Source of the DNA: Hofstenia miamia
Taxonomy: Eukaryota; Xenacoelomorpha; Acoela
Direction of reading: 5' to 3'
Assembly: GCA_004352715.1 (NCBI GenBank)
Contig: SCFE01000041.1
Span: 990,859 to 1,054,858 of the forward strand
DNA: 64,000 nt
Numbering within the stretch: position 1 is the first letter of the stretch; each line of letters starts with the position of its first letter. Below the pieces are notes generated by a model. It searched no databases and was not told the origin of the DNA. It worked only from the letters and a program-made list of their open reading frames with translations. A program made the position numbers and the translations under genes. Below are positions 47,703 to 59,663 of the stretch, one piece after another.

Positions 47703-48702
47703 NNNNNNNNNNNNNNNNNNNNNNNNNNNNNNNNNNNNNNNNNNNNNNNNNNNNNNNNNNNNNNNNNNNNNNNNNNNNNNNNNNNNNNNNNNNNNNNNNN
47801 NNNNNNNNNNNNNNNNNNNNNNNNNNNNNNNNNNNNNNNNNNNNNNNNNNNNNNNNNNNNNNNNNNNNNNNNNNNNNNNNNNNNNNNNNNNNNNNNNNNN
47901 NNNNNNNNNNNNNNNNNNNNNNNNNNNNNNNNNNNNNNNNNNNNNNNNNNNNNNNNNNNNNNNNNNNNNNNNNNNNNNNNNNNNNNNNNNNNNNNNNNNN
48001 NNNNNNNNNNNNNNNNNNNNNNNNNNNNNNNNNNNNNNNNNNNNNNNNNNNNNNNNNNNNNNNNNNNNNNNNNNNNNNNNNNNNNNNNNNNNNNNNNNNN
48101 NNNNNNNNNNNNNNNNNNNNNNNNNNNNNNNNNNNNNNNNNNNNNNNNNNNNNNNNNNNNNNNNNNNNNNNNNNNNNNNNNNNNNNNNNNNNNNNNNNNN
48201 NNNNNNNNNNNNNNNNNNNNNNNNNNNNNNNNNNNNNNNNNNNNNNNNNNNNNNNNNNNNNNNNNNNNNNNNNNNNNNNNNNNNNNNNNNNNNNNNNNNN
48301 NNNNNNNNNNNNNNNNNNNNNNNNNNNNNNNNNNNNNNNNNNNNNNNNNNNNNNNNNNNNNNNNNNNNNNNNNNNNNNNNNNNNNNNNNNNNNNNNNNNN
48401 NNNNNNNNNNNNNNNNNNNNNNNNNNNNNNNNNNNNNNNNNNNNNNNNNNNNNNNNNNNNNNNNNNNNNNNNNNNNNNNNNNNNNNNNNNNNNNNNNNNN
48501 NNNNNNNNNNNNNNNNNNNNNNNNNNNNNNNNNNNNNNNNNNNNNNNNNNNNNNNNNNNNNNNNNNNNNNNNNNNNNNNNNNNNNNNNNNNNNNNNNNNN
48601 NNNNNNNNNNNNNNNNNNNNNNNNNNNNNNNNNNNNNNNNNNNNNNNNNNNNNNNNNNNNNNNNNNNNNNNNNNNNNNNNNNNNNNNNNNNNNNNNNNNN
48701 NN
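47703..48702. other. Assembly gap of 1,000 N
   Basis: Round size suggests an arbitrary gap length. Confidence 0.99.
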
Positions 48703-50824
48703 GTCTACACTTAAACTATTTCAAAGTATGATCGTCTGAAAATTTGAAGATTTTATTATTTACTGATCTCAACGTTCAAGATAGGAAAAGTTGAAAAAAA
48801 AATTTTGAGCAAAAGATAGGAATTCATAGTGTGGCAGTTACAGAAAATATTTAAAGATTAGAAATCTGGAATTATACAATGATGAAGAAAATTAAGTTTA
48901 GATTGACCATTAAATCCATGCAATACATCCAATGGGTTTAATATTTTTATACTAATAGTTAAAGCATTATTGTTCTATCGAAACGGCAATGTCCATATTC
49001 ATTTGCTGTTAAGCGTAACTGTTCTGTGCTTTACATAACAGGAACCTGGTCGGATTCAACTTTTTCTTCAAATCTATTTTGTGTTTTCTGATTATATTAT
49101 TGCATTTCATGGGTGGTTACTAAGAGTAAGGACTGGAATCAATTTTATCCCAATTCAATTCAGTAATTTCAATTTTGCTTGTGGTATTATAATTAATCTA
49201 ATTGCTGAAGCAGTACTACTTAATTGCATATACAACCCTCCTTCAACAAGTATATATTGTGTTGATAGCAATACTATAATTTTAACCTGTAAATTTGCTC
49301 TTAAGTCTTTTTATGATTTCTGTAATCTGCATAATGTTACAAGATTCAAGAAGAATGTTATCATCTGTGGTGCAGCGTATGCACCCATCGACGATGACAT
49401 GCAATTAATTGACTTCTTTTCATCTATCAATTTAATTCAGATTTTACATTTCTGGGAATATATTAGATCTTGTATTTTCCAACCGAAAAAAACTTCAGTC
49501 ATCATTGATAGGATGGATGGGAACTGGTCATGTAATTTCAGATCAGGCATTACTCTACGAAAGATTCGAAATTATGCATAACTTTGATTTAATGGATTCA
49601 AATCACTCTTGGAACTATTCCTTCCACAAATCTGATGACCAGCTATTGAATTAGTTGCTAACAACTACAAATGCTCCTTATTTGGAAAATGAAAACATAG
49701 AATATGTATATAATATGATTATATAAAAGATATTCTAGAGAGATGTCTGCCTAGCCTAGACGGAGATCATTGTGGAGATTTTTTCCTCAATACTTTTATT
49801 CCCACTCTGTTAATCTTTTTAATAAAGCATCTCATGCTTAAAGAACTGAACCCTATTTGCGGTATAGGAACATTTTCAGTGAACTATTTGACCCCATAGG
49901 ACTTTATGAACAGGCCAATCCCTGTTTTGGGTTGCTAAGGAATTTTTCCAAGTCTGAATTTCCTGCTTCCTCAATGATGTCAATAACAAATCCAGTTATG
50001 ATATTGCTTTTAATCAATATTTTAATTCTGTATATAGTTCACCAAACGCAATGTCTCAATTAATAGAAGGTAATATTTTCAATGAAATGCATATTAATTT
50101 TTTTTTAAATGCTCTCCACTTGCTCATCTTTCGAATGAAATACCCAATATCTTTTTGAAATCATGCGCAAATTCCCTAACACAACATGTATTTAATATTT
50201 TTAAATACTACATCAATATTGGGATTTATCCAAACTGCTGGAAGTATTCTCACATCACCCCAATCTACAAATCTGGAAATAAGAGTATGTAAAGCAATAT
50301 CGGCCAATTAGTGTTTTACCAAAAATATCATTAGTCTTTGAAAGAATAGTGTATAATAGTCTTTATCCAATAGTTCTTCAAATATTATCTATCTTGCAGT
50401 TTGGTTTTGTCAAAAGAAGATGCATAACTTTGCAATTACCTAGCTTTCTGAATATAATTTACACAAATTTTGATGAAGGTAGCATTTCAGTTGTTTTATT
50501 CACTGACTTTTCCAAGGTGTTTGATAAAGTTGGCCATTCAACCTTATTTAGAAAATTAAAGATATTAGAATTGGAGGTAACTTCTTAAGTTTGTTACATT
50601 TATACTTAGTAAAAAGAAAACAATCTATGAAAGTAAATGGAATTTGTTTAGACTGTGTTCCTGTTACCAGTGGGTATTAAGAACATCTTTGTTTATATTC
50701 TATATAAATGAACTTCCGTTTGTTTGTATGAACTCAATATCTTTTCTGTATGCAGATGATTTAAAAGTGGTCACAAATTTAATTGAAAATTTTCACAATG
50801 ATTGTGAAATCCTCTACTATTAAC
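48703..50824 (+). mobile_element. LINE copy: endonuclease and reverse transcriptase, degenerate
   Basis: The same block A as at 44287, then continuing past it. Endonuclease 49081-49581 (GDFN replaced by GAAY), linker 49857-50063, RT from about 50195. The 50349-50588 frame carries QFGFVKRRCITLQLPSFL and FTDFSKVFDKVGHSTLF (motif A), and the catalytic YADD lies at about 50747-50762 (LYADDLKVV). Recognisable RT ends near 50824. Many stops and shifts; not active. The clade is CR1/Jockey-like by motif style. Confidence 0.8.
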
Positions 50825-51689
50825 ATATAATTCTTATTCCATCATAAGTTACTATTTTTGACAGTATTCATTTCAATGATTCATATTCATCAGCAATTTG
50901 TTTCCCTAAATTGTTAGTTCCCCTCTGTATATAACTGAATATATCTATAATATAAACTTGCGCCATATGAGTGACTAATGATAATTTATTTAGGTTTCAG
51001 TGCCTTCATCACAGAAATGTTGCTGACTCATTCAGCATCTCGTCAGCACAGTGCAGATAACAATGGAGTAATTGCATGTAGAATATTTCTTAATGTGGGA
51101 CTTGCAGTTATAAAATAACTACAGTGATAATGAGAGCTGGGAATTACTAGATGCAAAATTAAGAGTAGTTAATATTAATTAAACATGTATTAATAATCCG
51201 AAATCTATAACATTTGTTCTCTTCAACCATTGGTGATACAAGCATCTTTCAACATCAACATCATCATCTATTTGTTAGTTCATCAAATTTAACGAAAATA
51301 AAATTTAAGTATAATAATCCCTAATCAAACGAAAGGAGTTGCATGACAGTAGCAAAACTGCGTATCGCATAATAGAAAACTGTTTGTAAAAGCATGAAAA
51401 AAATTTAATTGATTATCAAAAAGTTACTATCATTTCGTAATTGGTGTTAATTTACACCATCCAAATTTACGTGTGAAGTCACCACCACCATTGCCAATTT
51501 AGAATTTAGCTAACCACTAATTAAATGAACTTCTTTAAATTAATGAAAATTACAAATAGAGAACCAAACTTGACTAAAACTTTATTGATACTAATTTCTA
51601 TTGCAACAGAGTTTCTCTCAATGATTGTATACATGTATACTAAAAACACCAGAATCACTTACAGGTCTTAATTGTTTCCTTTTAATTCA
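50825..51689. other. Unassigned sequence inside the LINE
   Basis: LINE coding stops abruptly after the YADD region and resumes only in block C. These 865 bases show no LINE motifs and may be an insertion, a replacement or a scaffolding join. Confidence 0.5.
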
Positions 51690-52720
51690 AATTTAACATT
51701 TGGCTTGTTCAGTCAAAAATCAAGAGAATAACTTTCAGCTGAACCATTTTTTACCATAATTTTGCTTTGACCTGTTTTTCACAATAATCAATGATGAAGT
51801 TTTACAAATAAAATTATAATAAATATAATTGAATCTAAAATTCATTTATTTACACTGCGGTTAGAATATGTGCCTTTCCATTTGCACCTTTCTACCTTAG
51901 GTGAGGCTGCCAAGAATGACTTTACGCTTGCATTCTGTGACATGATGTAAATAATGTATTAAGACGGTCTATACAAAATGAACTCAGTTTTAATTTCAAT
52001 AAATTCCAACTTTTTTCAGGTCCTTCTTACTCTAATTGCTGTCTGTCTATTAGTACAGGATAGATCAATCAATTTCATAGATGCCGTATTTGTTTTAGGC
52101 CTCTATCGTTCATGCGATTTAAAATGGACTGTTGGATCATTTGACAAGATGAATCTATTACCTGTGTCTAAGGTTATAATTAAACGATCTACTATTGTTA
52201 AACAAACTTTTATTTATTCTTACGATTTTATATTAAGTAATCATGTTTCCTATTACCTACCTAGTAAAGTATGATTAAGATCTTGACGGAACGAATCCTT
52301 AAATCTTCAAAAATTTTCAAAAATCTATCTGGAAATATTTATTTTAATCGGATTGTTTTAATGGCAAACTATTTCAATTTAAAAACAAACATTAACCTCC
52401 TAAAAGACCATCTCACTGTTAAAAGAGGCTTACGAAAACTATTTTGCCAATATTTTACTCACCATTATTCAAATGAGAATCAAAGTTGTTCTAAATTTTT
52501 AATCTGTTTGTGTTCGAGTTGTAAGTGCAGTTTTGGTGTAAACTATTATTAAGTTTTGTTTAATTCATTTCTTATATTTAGTTAGCTTCTAATGTTTTTG
52601 TAAATATTTTGTAAATTATAAAGTTTGTAATTAGTATGTACATATCTATGTATGCAGCAATTTATACAAATTTTGTAGTGTGGCATTGATTTCAATTGAT
52701 AATAAATCTATTTACATTTC
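51690..52720 (+). mobile_element. LINE 3' end
   Basis: Frames 51978-52274 and 52271-52552 abut. The second carries a typical LINE C-terminus (NIYFNRIVLMANYFNL, then LRKLFCQYF and a Cys-rich end). A short 3' untranslated part ends near 52720 with AATAAATC. Confidence 0.7.
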
Positions 52721-52884
52721 AAGGCTTTTTATTTAAAGCATATTTATAAACTAAAAATTCATAAGACAGAATTACATTATATATTAAATGAAATATTGCT
52801 ACTACTACTACTATGTAGTTTGTTCTCAAATTTAACATATTCTTTATTTGCTGTTGTTTAATCGAATGAAAACTATCTTAACAC

Positions 52885-52918
<34 letters not shown>

Positions 52919-52933
52919 GCAGATTAACCTTAA

Positions 52934-54372
52934 CCTTAAACTGCCCAGACATTTTTTACAATTTGCGATGGTTTCTGTAAAAAATTTTAAACGCTTATTG
53001 CTCACTAAATAAGTACGATTTCTAANNNNNNNNNNNNNNNNNNNNNNNNNNNNNNNNNNNNNNNNNNNNNNNNNNNNNNNNNNNNNNNNNNNNNNNNNNN
53101 NNNNNNNNNNNNNNNNNNNNNNNNNNNNNNNNNNNNNNNNNNNNNNNNNNNNNNNNNNNNNNNNNNNNNNNNNNNNNNNNNNNNNNNNNNNNNNNNNNNN
53201 NNNNNNNNNNNNNNNNNNNNNNNNNNNNNNNNNNNNNNNNNNNNNNNNNNNNNNNNNNNNNNNNNNNNNNNNNNNNNNNNNNNNNNNNNNNNNNNNNNNN
53301 NNNNNNNNNNNNNNNNNNNNNNNNNNNNNNNNNNNNNNNNNNNNNNNNNNNNNNNNNNAAATGAGAAACCCCACGATAACCTAAAAACACCTCACTGCAA
53401 CAAAATTGTCATCTAGCAATATCACGAGAACAACGCAATGCATCCTAAAATGATCCTAAATCTGTCTTAATGTCCGTCCAAAATAATATTTCTAGGATGT
53501 CTGATTGAGACACCATAAGCCCCAAAACGACGTTCTCAGGATGTCACAGAAGATGGGTTTGAGATAGGTTAATGACTGTTACAACAACATCATTTATACC
53601 TATGTCAGTGCGTTTTAAGCATATTTAAAATACATGTTAATTTTCCTTTTCCTTAAAAGTTTCAAATGCATTTTAATTTTCCTTACTGTTTTAGATGTTA
53701 TTCAACAAAAATATCGCTATATATTGAAGATATGAAGGTTATTCTTTTTATTAAAATTCAAATCCTGCATCTAATGGTATAAGTTCATCTATAGAGAGTG
53801 ATGTGTTGATGTACAATCTAACATCAAGTGAGGAGGATTAGTTTGATATTACCACATTTGCAAATGTGAATTTATCTAGCAATAACATGGAAACATTTGC
53901 ACTTCAAATTCATCCAATAGAGGTAGGAGACTATCTCATAACATCTTGAATTGTTCCTGGATATCGTTTTTCATTAAAAATGTGAGAACTATTTCTTTTT
54001 ATTGAAATAGTAAGCACAACAATAGATATGCATGTTCAATCTCCACAACAAAGGAAGGTACTTCACCTCAGACAATATACTGCTCCATTAGGGGGGGTTC
54101 TGAGGTCTTAAAAAATGTCAATAGAACATCTTTGGTCAAAAGACAAAGCATTTAGAAGACCAATTTTTTTGATCGAAAATTTGGTAAGAAAACAAAACTG
54201 ATTTGTAACAAATGTCATTCTTGAGTCAGTACAAATTACTCTCAAAACAATACTACTGTGATATGTAAAAGCTGCAAAAAAAATCAACCATCTTTTCCCG
54301 TATTTTCATTGGGGTCCAATTTGGAATCCAAGTGCACACATATGTAACAAAAATATGTTGGCCATTTAAGGG
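52934..54372 (+). mobile_element. piggyBac-like element, deletion derivative
   Basis: TTAA lies at both sides (52930-52933 and 54373-54376). The ends look like an imperfect inverted repeat, CCTTAAACTGCCCAGAC at the left and CCCTTAAATGGCCAACA from the right, each followed by a T-rich run. Inside, a stretch at 54117-54170 reads MSIEHLWSKDKAFRRPIF, close to the W-S-x-D-x-x-x-x-x-P-I-F motif of piggyBac transposases, and a Cys-x2-Cys pair follows in another frame near 54205-54295. An acidic N-terminal-like piece lies near 53780-53860. Unsequenced from 53026 to 53358. Stops and missing catalytic parts show it is non-autonomous. piggyBac is the best fit but not proven. Confidence 0.45.
53026..53358. 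other. Assembly gap
   Basis: Run of 333 N inside the piggyBac-like element. Confidence 0.99.
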
Positions 54373-54744
54373 TTAAGAATATCGTATATATTCTTTAGCA
54401 GTTTGGTCAAAATTTGGCAATAATAAATTTAGATTAAACATTTCAATTTTGAGTAAAATTAGAAATAATTTGTTGATGCAACATAAAAGATTATAAAGTA
54501 AAAAGGAATTTTACTAATTTTCAAACAATTCAAAGTTAGTGCTGACATTTTGCATAAATTGTTATTATTATAAATTAATTCTGAAATGGCATCTCAATGT
54601 AATCTCATGAGATGTATCGCGATAACCTAATGAGACATCTGTAGAACATCAGCATCCTAAAAGCATCTCACTAGGATATGAGACACCTGCGACAGCAATA
54701 GGATGAATTAGGATGCATTTGCGACACCTGATTTTTTGACTGGG
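54361..54744. repeat. Direct repeat, copy 1
   Basis: About 385 bases from GCCATTTAAGGGTTAAG to TTTTTGACTGGG, repeated at 54913-55302 with scattered differences. The 3' half is rich in AGGATG and GAGACA words. Confidence 0.9.
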
Positions 54745-54912
54745 ATGTTTTGTATTAAGATAGGTACACATAAATTTGTAATAGTATATTCTGAAAATGT
54801 CAACTTTTACTCGTCTTTTGGGATTCCTTAGAAAACCAATAATAAATTTACTGCATTGAAAATAAAACCTTGTCGCCATAATTTTTTAATATATAAAAAT
54901 TCATTGAATTAA
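54745..54912. other. Spacer between the two direct repeats
   Basis: No gene seen. Confidence 0.5.
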
Positions 54913-55302
54913 ATGCCATTTAAGGGTTAAGAATATCGTATATATTCTTTAGCAATTTGGTCATAATTTTGGCAATAATAAATTTAGATTAAACATTTCA
55001 ATTTTGAGTAAAATTAGAAATAATTTTTTGATGCAACATAAAAGATTATAAAGTAAAAAGGAATTTTACTAATTTTCAAACAATTCAAAGTTAGTGCTAA
55101 CATTTTGCATAAATTGTTATTATTATAAATTAATTCTGAAATGGCATCTCAATGTAATCTCATGAGATGTATCAGCGATAAACTAATTAGACATCTGTAG
55201 AAAATCCACATCTTAAAAGCGTCCCACTAGGATATGAGACATCTGCGACATCAAAAGGATGAGTTAGGATGCATTTGCGACACCAGATTTTTGACTGGGC
55301 TG
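54913..55302. repeat. Direct repeat, copy 2
   Basis: See 54361-54744. This copy includes the same 12 bases (GCCATTTAAGGG) that form the right tip of the piggyBac-like element, so duplication followed that insertion or both copies are element ends. A weaker third relative is at 53359-53580. Confidence 0.9.
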
Positions 55303-55496
55303 ACTATTACTAGCAAGCGCGATTGCTTGTTACGTTTTTATGTTAATGAGCTTTTGGTAATTCATGGAAGTGTACATTAGATTCACATTGTTATTGTAAT
55401 AAATTCTTATCAGGAATACATTTTATTAAATGTTATTTAGCGTCAAGTTGAAACGAATACATTCTGTAGCCTTGAGAAGTACTGGCATTTTTGCAT

Positions 55497-56036
55497 ACAT
55501 ATATCGCGGGTCATTTCAACTTACCTTTATCTACAGTCAGAAACCTGATTAGAAAGTGGAAAAAATTTAATACAATTGTAAGCANNNNNNNNNNNNNNNN
55601 NNNNNNNNNNNNNNNNNNNNNNNNNNNNNNNNNNNNNNNNNNNNNNNNNNNNNNNNNNNNNNNNNNNNNNNAGTGGAAAAAATTTAATACAATTGTAAGC
55701 ATACAGAGGAGTGGCAGGCTTCATAAAATTGACCACAAAAGTTTTAGGTGGATTTCTCGCAAATTTCAAAAGAATAATTCCATCACACGTAGAGGAATTC
55801 AAAATGATTTGAAGGCTCCGCGCAAAGAAGTCAGCAAAGATTCAATAAGCAGGACTCTCCATCTCACAGGCCTGTATTCTAGAAATCCGCGGAAAGTTTC
55901 TCTACTGAAAACAAACCACGAGAAAGGTTTAGATATAATGCCAACTAACATATTTATCCTTTTTGAATTGAAGCAACAAATGCTTTGCATTAAGCAGCTA
56001 CAAATTTAATGTATCCTATACTTTTGCGTGCCACTG
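55497..56036 (+). mobile_element. Tc1-like transposon remnant
   Basis: N-terminal DNA-binding half of a Tc1 transposase: LPLSTVRNLIRKWKKF (about 55515-55565), IQRSGRLHKIDHKSFRWISR (about 55702-55760), then SKDSISRTLHLTGLYSRNPR (about 55832-55892) and KTNHEKGLDI. Then it jumps to a terminal inverted repeat: the complement of CAGTGGCACGCAAAAGTATA ends at 56036, followed by TA. The catalytic domain is deleted. The gap 55585-55671 is flanked by an exact 30-base repeat (55555-55584 and 55672-55701). The left inverted repeat was not found. Confidence 0.8.
55585..55671. other. Assembly gap between duplicated flanks
   Basis: Run of 87 N; the 30 bases on each side are identical. Confidence 0.99.
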
Positions 56037-56055
56037 TATATATATATATATATAT

Positions 56056-56472
56056 NNNNNNNNNNNNNNNNNNNNNNNNNNNNNNNNNNNNNNNNNNNNN
56101 NNNNNNNNNNNNNNNNNNNNNNNNNNNNNNNNNNNNNNNNNNNNNNNNNNNNNNNNNNNNNNNNNNNNNNNNNNNNNNNNNNNNNNNNNNNNNNNNNNNN
56201 NNNNNNNNNNNNNNNNNNNNNNNNNNNNNNNNNNNNNNNNNNNNNNNNNNNNNNNNNNNNNNNNNNNNNNNNNNNNNNNNNNNNNNNNNNNNNNNNNNNN
56301 NNNNNNNNNNNNNNNNNNNNNNNNNNNNNNNNNNNNNNNNNNNNNNNNNNNNNNNNNNNNNNNNNNNNNNNNNNNNNNNNNNNNNNNNNNNNNNNNNNNN
56401 NNNNNNNNNNNNNNNNNNNNNNNNNNNNNNNNNNNNNNNNNNNNNNNNNNNNNNNNNNNNNNNNNNNNNNNN
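56056..56472. other. Assembly gap
   Basis: Run of 417 N starting in a (TA)n tract. Confidence 0.99.
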
Positions 56473-56595
56473 TCTGTAATCTGCATAATGTTACAAGATT
56501 CAAGAAGAATGTTATCATCTGTAGTGCAGTGTATGCACCCATCGACGATGACATGCAATTAATTGACTTCTTTTCACCTATCAATTTAATTCAGA
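56473..56595 (+). mobile_element. Short third copy of the LINE endonuclease
   Basis: Matches 44909-45031 and 49325-49447 with several substitutions, so it is a separate, older copy of that LINE family. Broken off at the gap on the left and at the hAT end on the right. Confidence 0.85.
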
Positions 56596-56658
56596 TACTT
56601 ACTCAAAATTTAAACGAGCCAAGCCGAGCTTAGAAATCACGGCTCGTTGACAACTCTG
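56596..56658. mobile_element. Solo right end of the hAT-type family
   Basis: Contains AAAATTTAAACGAGCCAAGC and ends GGCTCGTTGACAACTCTG, like the ends of the element at 389-1185. The left part is lost at the junction with LINE sequence. Confidence 0.75.
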
Positions 56659-57720
56659 TTTGTCATATACATTGGTAAGTTAAAATTATAGGCAATATTT
56701 TAAAAAGCACAATTGTTTAAGTAACCGCATTTGCTTTGCACTGTTGAGAAACCCGTGAGGAAATGTTTTGTTGGATAAAATGAAATATAATGGAACGAGA
56801 TAACGCAGGGGTGTTTTAACCATTTAATTCAAAAAGTGCTTAAGCACTCCTAGCTTTATTGTTAGCCTTACAGCTTTAGAGAAGCTCTTACGCAAAAATT
56901 TTGCAGATGATCTTTTGTAACTGTGATCGTTTGGCTTTATTAAAATCGGATGTTTCCAACGAAATTGACCAAGAGTAGGAACAACTACATACTACACAAT
57001 TGATTTTAAAACAACAAAACATGTTGTTAGTGACACAGTGTTGAAGAACAAATGATATTTGGATACAGTGTTCTAATAACATTTTTCATAACTTATGCAG
57101 ACAATCTACGCTAGTTTACATTCAAATTTATCTATCTCAAATTCAAGTAAATCTAATGTCGATTTCAGATTAATCTATTTTGTCTAAAAATTTTTGTTTT
57201 GTAACCCCTCCCTCATGAAAAGTGAATGAGTGTTTTCAAGTTAAATGTTAAAAATCTCTTGGGAAATACCATGCAAGATCACATCTCTGCCAGTTGCAAC
57301 CACGCTCTCTGAGAACAGACTGAGTCATCTGGAAAACATAGTTGGTGAATCTAAGGCGAAAATGACACCAATTGTGTTCCTAAGGTCAATGTTGCTTAGC
57401 ATTATGTGATTTGAGTATGGGTGACCTTATCTAAAATAAATCAGACTTTCTAAGGAATAAGAATTTAATGGGCGTTCATTGTTTATGTATTATTTATGTG
57501 ATTATGAAGTTGTATTACTGGTATTGCAGGTCATTAGATATTATGTGTGGGAAAGATAACTTACTGTTTCTGAATACATAGTTGACTGTTTGAATCCATA
57601 CTTACTATTTTATAAGAGACATGTAAAATTATTTTTCGGTAATGATACTTTTGAGGAGATGAGACCTAGAAGGGCGTAACTGACATATGCAATTTTGTTT
57701 TTTTGGAGTGAACTTGTAGA
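56659..57720. other. No gene recognised
   Basis: AT-rich, short open frames only. Confidence 0.5.
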
Positions 57721-58818
57721 ACAGTCTTATGTCTGCATATTGTGAAATTTTTATTTCAAAATTTGACAAAGCTTTTAGCATAAATAAATGTCAATTTGAC
57801 TTGCACATCTTAAAATAAAATTTTCCAGACTTTATAAGAGCGATTTTCTTGAAATTGACTTTATGCAGTTACGCCACTCTGGCTTTCATTTCCTCATTTT
57901 ATAAATATAGGCAGCAATCAACCAAAATAACCTTTAATAACAATTCTATGTAGATGTACATATAACGACAGTTTCTTGATGCTAATGATAAGAATAGTGC
58001 TATGTTAGGATGAATATAATAATACAGATGTCAAAAACGTTCAAAACAATATATAGACTGTGTGCAATATGCTATTAAAGCGATCAATTCCCCTTAATAC
58101 TTCATACCACGTAAAAAGTACTCTTTACAAATCCTTAATCCTGATTTCTTTCATATATGCATCTCAGATCTGAATTTCACACTCAGAAGATGTTGATAAA
58201 TAAGAACGTTTTCAGCGGCGATGTACTAAATGGATTCAAAATATTGGAAACTACAAAATTAGATTTCATAGCCTCAACTTATTCCTAGTTCCTTTAATAT
58301 TTTAATTTTATGATTTAGACAACACAAACAAACCGCTTGGATCTCAAATCTTTTGATTATATATCTTTATATTGCCCAAGCTTACTAGAATTGATTTTAA
58401 TATTTTTAATCATTTTTTGTAGACTACATCTTACTTCCAGTTTTAATACCAATATTAGATATATGGCCCTGCAACTCATGTCGATCCTCCTGCAGTTAAT
58501 CATTCAATAAGTGATTTTATTGACTGTTTAAAGAATTTGTAGACCTGTATTAAGTTAGTGTATCTATTTAATCATAATAATAATAATGATATTAAGTAAA
58601 AAAGAATTACTTTTCCCTGCAAAAAAATAATTTTCAAAATTGATTATTGAAGATCAAATTAATTCACTTTGAGACGTTGCCAACAAGCACAATTATAAAA
58701 ATAAACCTCAGTTGAAAACGAAATTTCACATCAAATTAATAACGAATCAATGCTTTTCAAATTTTTAATAATTTAAGTGCTTCAAAACAAGTCGAAGGTG
58801 TGTTTTGCATTGCACATG
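57721..58818 (+). mobile_element. LINE block B: 3' part of a LINE
   Basis: At about 58140-58580, in shifting frames, it shows the C-terminal region of CR1/Jockey-like proteins (YASQ-like start, RCTKWIQNIGNYKIRFHSL-like when read across breaks, then SFDYISLYCPSLLELI) and ends in an AAT-rich tail near 58575-58590. Dead. The block from 57721 is repeated at 45988. Confidence 0.65.
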
Positions 58819-58857
58819 TATAGCACATTGTTTCACCAATTAAGAATTTCAAATGTA

Positions 58858-59288
58858 TCCCATGTTGACTAGTGCGTCAATACCATTAAATGCCAAATAT
58901 GCACGCACTTTGTAGGAACTATACGCACTTTAAAGACTTAACAGCAGCGTTTTAAGCCGCGTTAATGCTTAGTAAAGTAATTTTGTGAATATCGCAAAAT
59001 GGAAACCAATTTGAATTTTATCATGAAAATGCTTAAAGCACTATACATGTATGTAATAGTAACATCGCATTTAATTAATTCAACAATAACATTTTTACAA
59101 TAATATGTTTTAATATAAGTTCTTCAATAGTAAATCATAATTTCATATCCTAATACATTGCGTTATTATCTTAGAACGCACATCTGTAAAGCACATTTAA
59201 AGAAAGCAACGACTTGCAAAGACTTTAAAGATGCGTTTTTAGTGCTCAATGTACTTTTAAAGTTACTGACGCACTCGTTTACATGGGA
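58858..59288. mobile_element. MITE with TCCCATG ends
   Basis: Inverted ends TCCCATGTTGACTAGTGCGT (left) and TCCCATGTAAACGAGTGCGT (from the right), flanked by TA on both sides. GCACTTTAAAG and relatives recur inside in both orientations. No coding capacity. Confidence 0.7.
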
Positions 59289-59663
59289 TATTTGAGACGT
59301 GGAAGTTCTGGTCGTGAACAATACTGGTTATTTACTAAGCAGTACGGTCATTTAAGTATTAACATAAGCATATTGGAGATTTTTATCTTTAGATCCAAAT
59401 ATATTTAAAATATTACTGTTAAATAACCAAACCAGCAGATGTTCTGAATTGTTTAAATATATTTGTTGAATAAACTATACATGTGCTGCTAAGTGTTTGT
59501 ATTTGACTTAAACAAATTTTGCCAGCATTACATTTCGAGTCTTTCACACATTGTAAATTGAGCATAGTTTGCAACAACAAAATTTATTACTTACAAAATT
59601 CATATAAATTTAAAATTTAAGACAAAATATGTCAAGAGATAATAAAAATGTAGTAAATTGTTT
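59289..59663. other. 3' flank of the SLC45-type gene
   Basis: No coding signal; would hold the 3' untranslated region of the gene on the minus strand. Confidence 0.4.
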
